Assembly (NCBI GenBank): GCA_949775045.1
Contig: OX459102.1
Span: forward strand, 14,306,772-14,370,771
Origin: Metridium senile
Taxonomy: Eukaryota > Cnidaria > Anthozoa > Actiniaria > Metridiidae
Reading direction: 5' to 3'
DNA length: 64,000 nt
The position numbers were made by a program, and so were the translations under genes. Shown here one piece after another: positions 60,273-64,000 of this stretch (position 1 is the stretch's first letter; every line of letters starts with the position of its first letter). A model generated the notes under the pieces. It saw only the letters and a program-made list of their open reading frames with translations. It was not told the origin of the DNA and did no database searches.

Positions 60273-60336
60273 CATCAGGGTGGTAGTACGCGTAATATGT
60301 TTGAATTAACGTAGTTAACACTAAGCGCGCGCACAC

Positions 60337-60935
60337 AGAGACAATCCTAGAGAAAAATACAATACAACAGCGCGAGGTAGTAAACTGAATAGAGCGCGCG
60401 GAAGGAGGAAAATAACAACAATGAATAAAAATATAAAGAAAAAGAAAGAAAGAAAGAAATATGATTACAACTGAAAAAAACTTTAAAAGAACTGAACCTT
60501 AAACGGAATATAAGTATCAGGTAAAGTCCTTCCGTTGTCTCTATTAGTTAAGACACTGTTGCCTTTATTCTTAGCGATTAGAATAGACTCCATCCATTTT
60601 AATAATTCATATGGATTTAGTCCAATCAGTTGGACCAATTTGGTCACATGCATGAGGTTTTAAACCTGATAAAGCCCTCTCATTAGTATTCTATAAAGAC
60701 ACATGTACCTTTATCATGAATGCTTTGGGAACGAACACAGGAGGCCCAAAGTAGAATTGTTTAGCCTCCTGTGTTGATTTTATGACTAGCCCGACCTCAC
60801 GCTCATAGAGCGTCTAGTTTATATTATATTAAACTTTTATATTAAATATATATTTAACTTATATATATATCATATTAAACTATTTAGTCATAATTATAAG
60901 TTCACGTATATAATTCATGATCAGAAAAGTGCTGA
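60337..60935. other. 3' flank of the second tail gene
   Basis: It holds the probable 3' UTR and AATAAA (minus). A stretch AGGAGGCCCAAAG with TAGCCTCCTGTGTT may be MITE debris. No gene seen. Confidence 0.5.
60564..60569 (-). promoter_or_regulatory. Candidate polyadenylation signal of the second tail gene
   Basis: AATAAA on the minus strand, about 370 bases past the distal stop at 60936. It is the nearest canonical hexamer I noticed on that side. Confidence 0.35.
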
Positions 60936-61514
60936 TTATCTTGACATTCGTATTGGTAAATATTCGGCAGTATTGTCCTCAGGCACTGTATTGCTTTGTT
61001 CACCTTGATACCCACAGTTTATAGTACCATGGTCATTTTCAGCCACATTTTTACCATAATGATTATTTTTCTCATAGGAACTATATAGGTCAGGGTCTTG
61101 ATCAATGTCACTACTTTTGCACCGAGTTTGTTCTTCAAGAGAATTGTATATATGATTATCTTGGTTTATGAGGGAACCATATGCGTGAGGATCCTCAATT
61201 TCAAGGGAACCATATTCGTGTGTATTCTCGTCCTCAAGGGCTCCATGTGTGGAAGTATTTTCAACATTTCCATTAACATTATAATGTTCATTGTTAAGGG
61301 AACCATCAGGCGCTTCACATACATATGGATTTTGATCGTCCAACGTGCCATAGACATCAGGATTATTTTCCTCAATGTTTCCATATAAGTGTTGGTCCTC
61401 ATTTTCGAGGGAACCATATTCGTCAGGAACTTGTTTCTTAAAAAAGCCGTATATTTTTTCATCCCCATTTTCTTTCAAGCCATCGATGTCAGCATGTTGA
61501 TCTTGAAATGATTC
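60936..61514 (-). pseudogene. Open frame after the TAG: second copy of the tail repeat
   Basis: The same frame continues for 192 codons beyond the TAG without another break. The first part repeats the preceding 124 residues at a 372-bp period (ESFQDQHADID, YGFFKKQVPDEYGSLEN, LYGNIEENNPDVYGTLDDQ). It then runs into unique sequence ending TAEYLPIRMSR and a stop at 60936. Either the tail was recently truncated, or the stop is an allele, an assembly error or is read through. A minus-strand AATAAA at 60564-60569 lies beyond the distal stop, so the transcript probably still includes this part. Confidence 0.65.
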
Positions 61515-62260
61515 CTATTCAGGGACTTGATTATCTAGGCCACCATATGCACGGGGATCTTCATTTTCAGGGAAACCATATTCGTGTGTATTCTCGTCCT
61601 CAAAGGCTCCGTGGGTGTTAGTTTCTTCATTTTCAACATTTCCATAACCATTATAATGTTCAATATTGAGGGAACCATCATGAGCTTCACATACATATTT
61701 GCCTTGATCGTCCAACGTGCCATAGACATCAGGATTATTTTCCTCAATGTTTCCATATAGGTGTTGGTCATTATTTTCGAAGGAACCATATTCTTCAGGA
61801 ACTTGTTTCTTAAAATAGCCGAATATTTCTTCATCCCCATTTTCGTGTGAATCATCGATGTCAGCATGTTGATCTTGAAAAGACTCATAAACAACAGGGG
61901 CTTGATTACCTACGGCACCATATACACGGGGATCTTCATTTTCAGGGGATCCATATAACTGTGGATCATAAAACTCACTTTCCTCTAGCACATGGTATTC
62001 AGGAATACTATCATTTGGTTCCTCATTATTAATTGTTAGTTCTCTATTTGAGTTGCTTTCGGTCCTATAAATGTTAATATAGTCAGTCTCTTCGTTCGGG
62101 TCTGAATTTTGATAATTTTCCAACATTTCCTCTCCTTTTTCATTGTGTGAAGTAGAATTAGTAGACCAAGATGCAGGTCTAACATCTTGAGTAGACATAG
62201 CGCCATGTGAATACCTTCCAGCATGTATAGCATCAGCAACTTTTGGGTTTTCAGCTATAG
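61515..62260 (-). CDS. Second Tyr-rich-tail gene, terminal exon up to in-frame TAG
   Basis: An exon of 247 residues plus a TAG stop, starting after an AG acceptor (ct at 62261-62262). It begins AIAENPKVADAIHAGRYS. It is very acidic and rich in Asn and Tyr, with repeated short motifs: EYHVL, LYGSP, VYGAV, VYESF, EYGSF, LYGNI, VYGTL. The tyrosines sit in YxxL/I/V-like contexts usable by SH2 proteins once phosphorylated. No membrane helix is in this exon, so by analogy with the 49833-54892 gene it is the cytoplasmic tail. The TAG at 61515-61517 falls where the first copy of an internal repeat has a Tyr codon. Confidence 0.75.
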
Positions 62261-62740
62261 CTGTGTATACAAAATGAGAAAAATAATTTGATTTAATTCT
62301 TCAATCTATATATATATATAATAGTGGTGACTGTATTGAATATACGAATTTTGGGTTTTCGGCTATAGCTGAGAATGCAAAATTGAAAAAGATAATTTGA
62401 TTTGATTCTTCAATCTATATATATGAGTAGTGGTGACTGTATTGAATATACCGGAATTTCGGTTTTTCGGCAATAGCTGTGCATGCAAAATAAAAAAAAA
62501 AATGATTTGATTTGATTCTTCAATCTATACTGTAGTGGTGACTGTATTGAATATACGAATTTGGGGTTTTCAGCTATAAGCTGTGCATGCAAAATAAAAA
62601 AAGATAATTTGATTTGATTCTTCAATCTATATAGTAGTGGTGACTGTATTGAATATACGAATTTGGGGTTTTCAGCTATAGCTGTGAATGCAAAATGAGA
62701 AAAATAATTTTATTAAATTCTTCACACTATATAGTATAGC
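62235..62740 (-). repeat. Five-copy tandem array of the tail exon's acceptor and first codons
   Basis: About 107-bp units repeat the intron end, the AG acceptor and the first codons (IAENPK) of the exon that starts at 62260. Units lie near 62245, 62350, 62460, 62550 and 62660; the first is the working copy. Each upstream unit (higher coordinate) keeps a CAG acceptor, followed about 23 bases later by a GTATAT that could act as a donor. Most then run into stops. Confidence 0.8.
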
Positions 62741-63350
62741 ATCAACAACAACATTACCGACGAACCAGACACATAAATAACACCGCTGTCTTTTCATTTT
62801 CTTTACTCTGAAGATGACTTCCGCTCAGGTTGTCGAAACGTCAGACATCAACACCATCAGTCTTAATTTCTCAAGACTACACCACCCCGGACGATCATGC
62901 CTCATCTACAACACTATATAGTGTTGGTGATGGTCTTGTATATACGTTTATTGCCAACATAGTAATGGCTATGACGACGATGATGATGGTGATGATAATA
63001 TGATTAAGTTGGTGGGCATATTGATAATGCTGAAAAAATTGATGATGGTGCGCATATGACATCCGTGTTCATGCGCATGCAGTGGTTGAAAGGCTGGTGA
63101 AAATGGTAATGATTGGGATAATTGATGGCCATTATAACGATTACTTCTTTCATCCAAATCACACCGAAGCTGAAATTGCTGCACTTTTACTAAATGTTGA
63201 GGTGCTCCATTTCCATAACTTTTTTTTTTTACAGAGTTGTTCGATTTAAGGGAGTTAGAGTCATGTGACCTCTTAGAGCAATTCACCAATTGTATTATTT
63301 TTCATATATCATAACATTCCATGCAAAACCATACAAAGAGTGTCAGTTAC
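62741..63350. other. Intron of the second tail gene
   Basis: Contains a GAAACGTCAGAC hairpin motif near 62812-62845 and short GAT repeats near 62965-63000. No additional exon recognised. Confidence 0.5.
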
Positions 63351-63470
63351 CTTTCCTTGCCAAGGAAGAAAGTTTGTAAGAATCCGCATCAGCGTACACA
63401 TCTTCGGTGGCCTGCCACTGTTTATCATTTTTCACATCGTTGTCGACTGGCTGCTCATAGAAATTCTCAT
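63351..63470 (-). CDS. Second Tyr-rich-tail gene, cytoplasmic exon (partial gene)
   Basis: A 120-base exon on the minus strand with an AG acceptor at 63471-63472 and a donor GTAACT. It reads ENFYEQPVDNDVKND, then WQATEDVYADADSYKL, in the phase that joins the tail exon at 62260 (G|CT gives Ala). It is hydrophilic with three tyrosines and resembles exon 7 of the neighbouring receptor gene in position and style. The 5' part of the gene, including any ectodomain and membrane helix, lies beyond the right edge. Confidence 0.75.
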
Positions 63471-64000
63471 CTAAAAATTACAATTCGAATAACTTAAATG
63501 CCTGTATCAATACAGGGTCGAAAACATGGGATCTTAACATGGAAGCTTGTGCTCTTTTTACCTCGACAAAAAAATTAATGTTTTCAATTAAGTGTCAAAA
63601 TATGAATGAATTTCTATTTTATTTATTTGCCTTTTTTATCCAACAGCTAGCACATAAAGTATAGATTATAGCAACTAATTCCGATTCATTGCAATAAGAT
63701 CTAGATCTATTAAATTAATAAGTCGTGTATGCAAAAATAGTTTTCACTAATATAATATAAATGACTGATATACCATTTCCGAGAAACGTTATCATCCATG
63801 AAAAGGTATTGAGCCTACAAACTGTCACATATCATTTTAGAATTTATTGTTTATTTCTTTTTATTCTCCAACTCAGTTCAAAACGGATATTGAAAACTCA
63901 GCCCGTGATCATTTTTTATTCTGTTTGAATAAACGTATAGGCTACCCATGATCCCCTGCGCAACTCGCAGGCTTTTCGCCTCATGGTTGCCGGAAAGTGT
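63471..64000. other. Intron of the second tail gene up to the window edge
   Basis: AT-rich; no further exon recognised before the edge. Confidence 0.5.

Larger units (their letters stand above)
59340..60290. repeat. Tandem duplication around exon-1 copies, with long TTA/ATC microsatellites
   Basis: Two units share the order exon 1 fragment, donor, the stretch containing ttcttttctatacataaatg, a triplet microsatellite, then a block with gagcattgagatagtatgga. The triplet runs are (ATT)n near 59420-59500, (GTT)n near 59500-59527 and (ATC/ATT)n near 60182-60270. Confidence 0.7.

Overview
This is animal nuclear DNA, AT-rich, intron-dense and crowded with microsatellites and short foldback elements. 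The genes are split by GT-AG introns. They are a voltage-gated calcium channel, an intronless class A GPCR, and type I membrane proteins with tyrosine-rich tails. Together with the repeat style they suggest a cnidarian, most likely an anthozoan (coral or anemone). That assignment is inference from gene and repeat character, not from a search.

Left part (about 4971-39904, + strand): one large gene for the pore-forming alpha1 subunit of an L-type (CaV1) calcium channel. I could place 44 consecutive coding exons with GT-AG borders. They join in one frame through 5214 coding bases (1737 residues plus stop), from domain I S2 to the C-terminus. The window lacks the first exons (N-terminus and domain I S1). 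All four pore glutamates, four S4 sensors, the beta-subunit binding site (AID), EF-hand, IQ motif and a C-terminal ITDL PDZ ligand are visible. Introns hold long simple repeats, minisatellites, MITEs and a 1.48-kb foldback element with 414-bp inverted repeats.

Middle (39905-49700): a probable polyadenylation signal, a repeat-filled spacer with several MITEs, and a single-exon orphan rhodopsin-like GPCR (332 aa, minus strand) whose upstream region is a 165-bp tandem array.

Right part (49683-64000, minus strand): a complete 8-exon gene for a 501-aa type I receptor-like protein. It has a signal peptide, a Cys-containing ectodomain, a Ser/Thr/Pro stalk, one membrane helix and a tail with five YxxL motifs, the last two spaced as a canonical ITAM. 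Further right are two truncated copies of its first exon and the 3' end of a second gene with a Tyr-rich tail. That tail is internally duplicated (372-bp unit) and is interrupted by an in-frame TAG. The gene runs off the right edge.

Across the window, tandem arrays repeatedly straddle exon borders: domain I S2-S3 exon, AID exon, GPCR start, receptor exon 1 donor, receptor-tail acceptor. Each has one working copy and several decayed copies beside it. This, and the ITAM-bearing receptor, are the most interesting signals. Nothing here was searched against a database; functional names rest on motif recognition.
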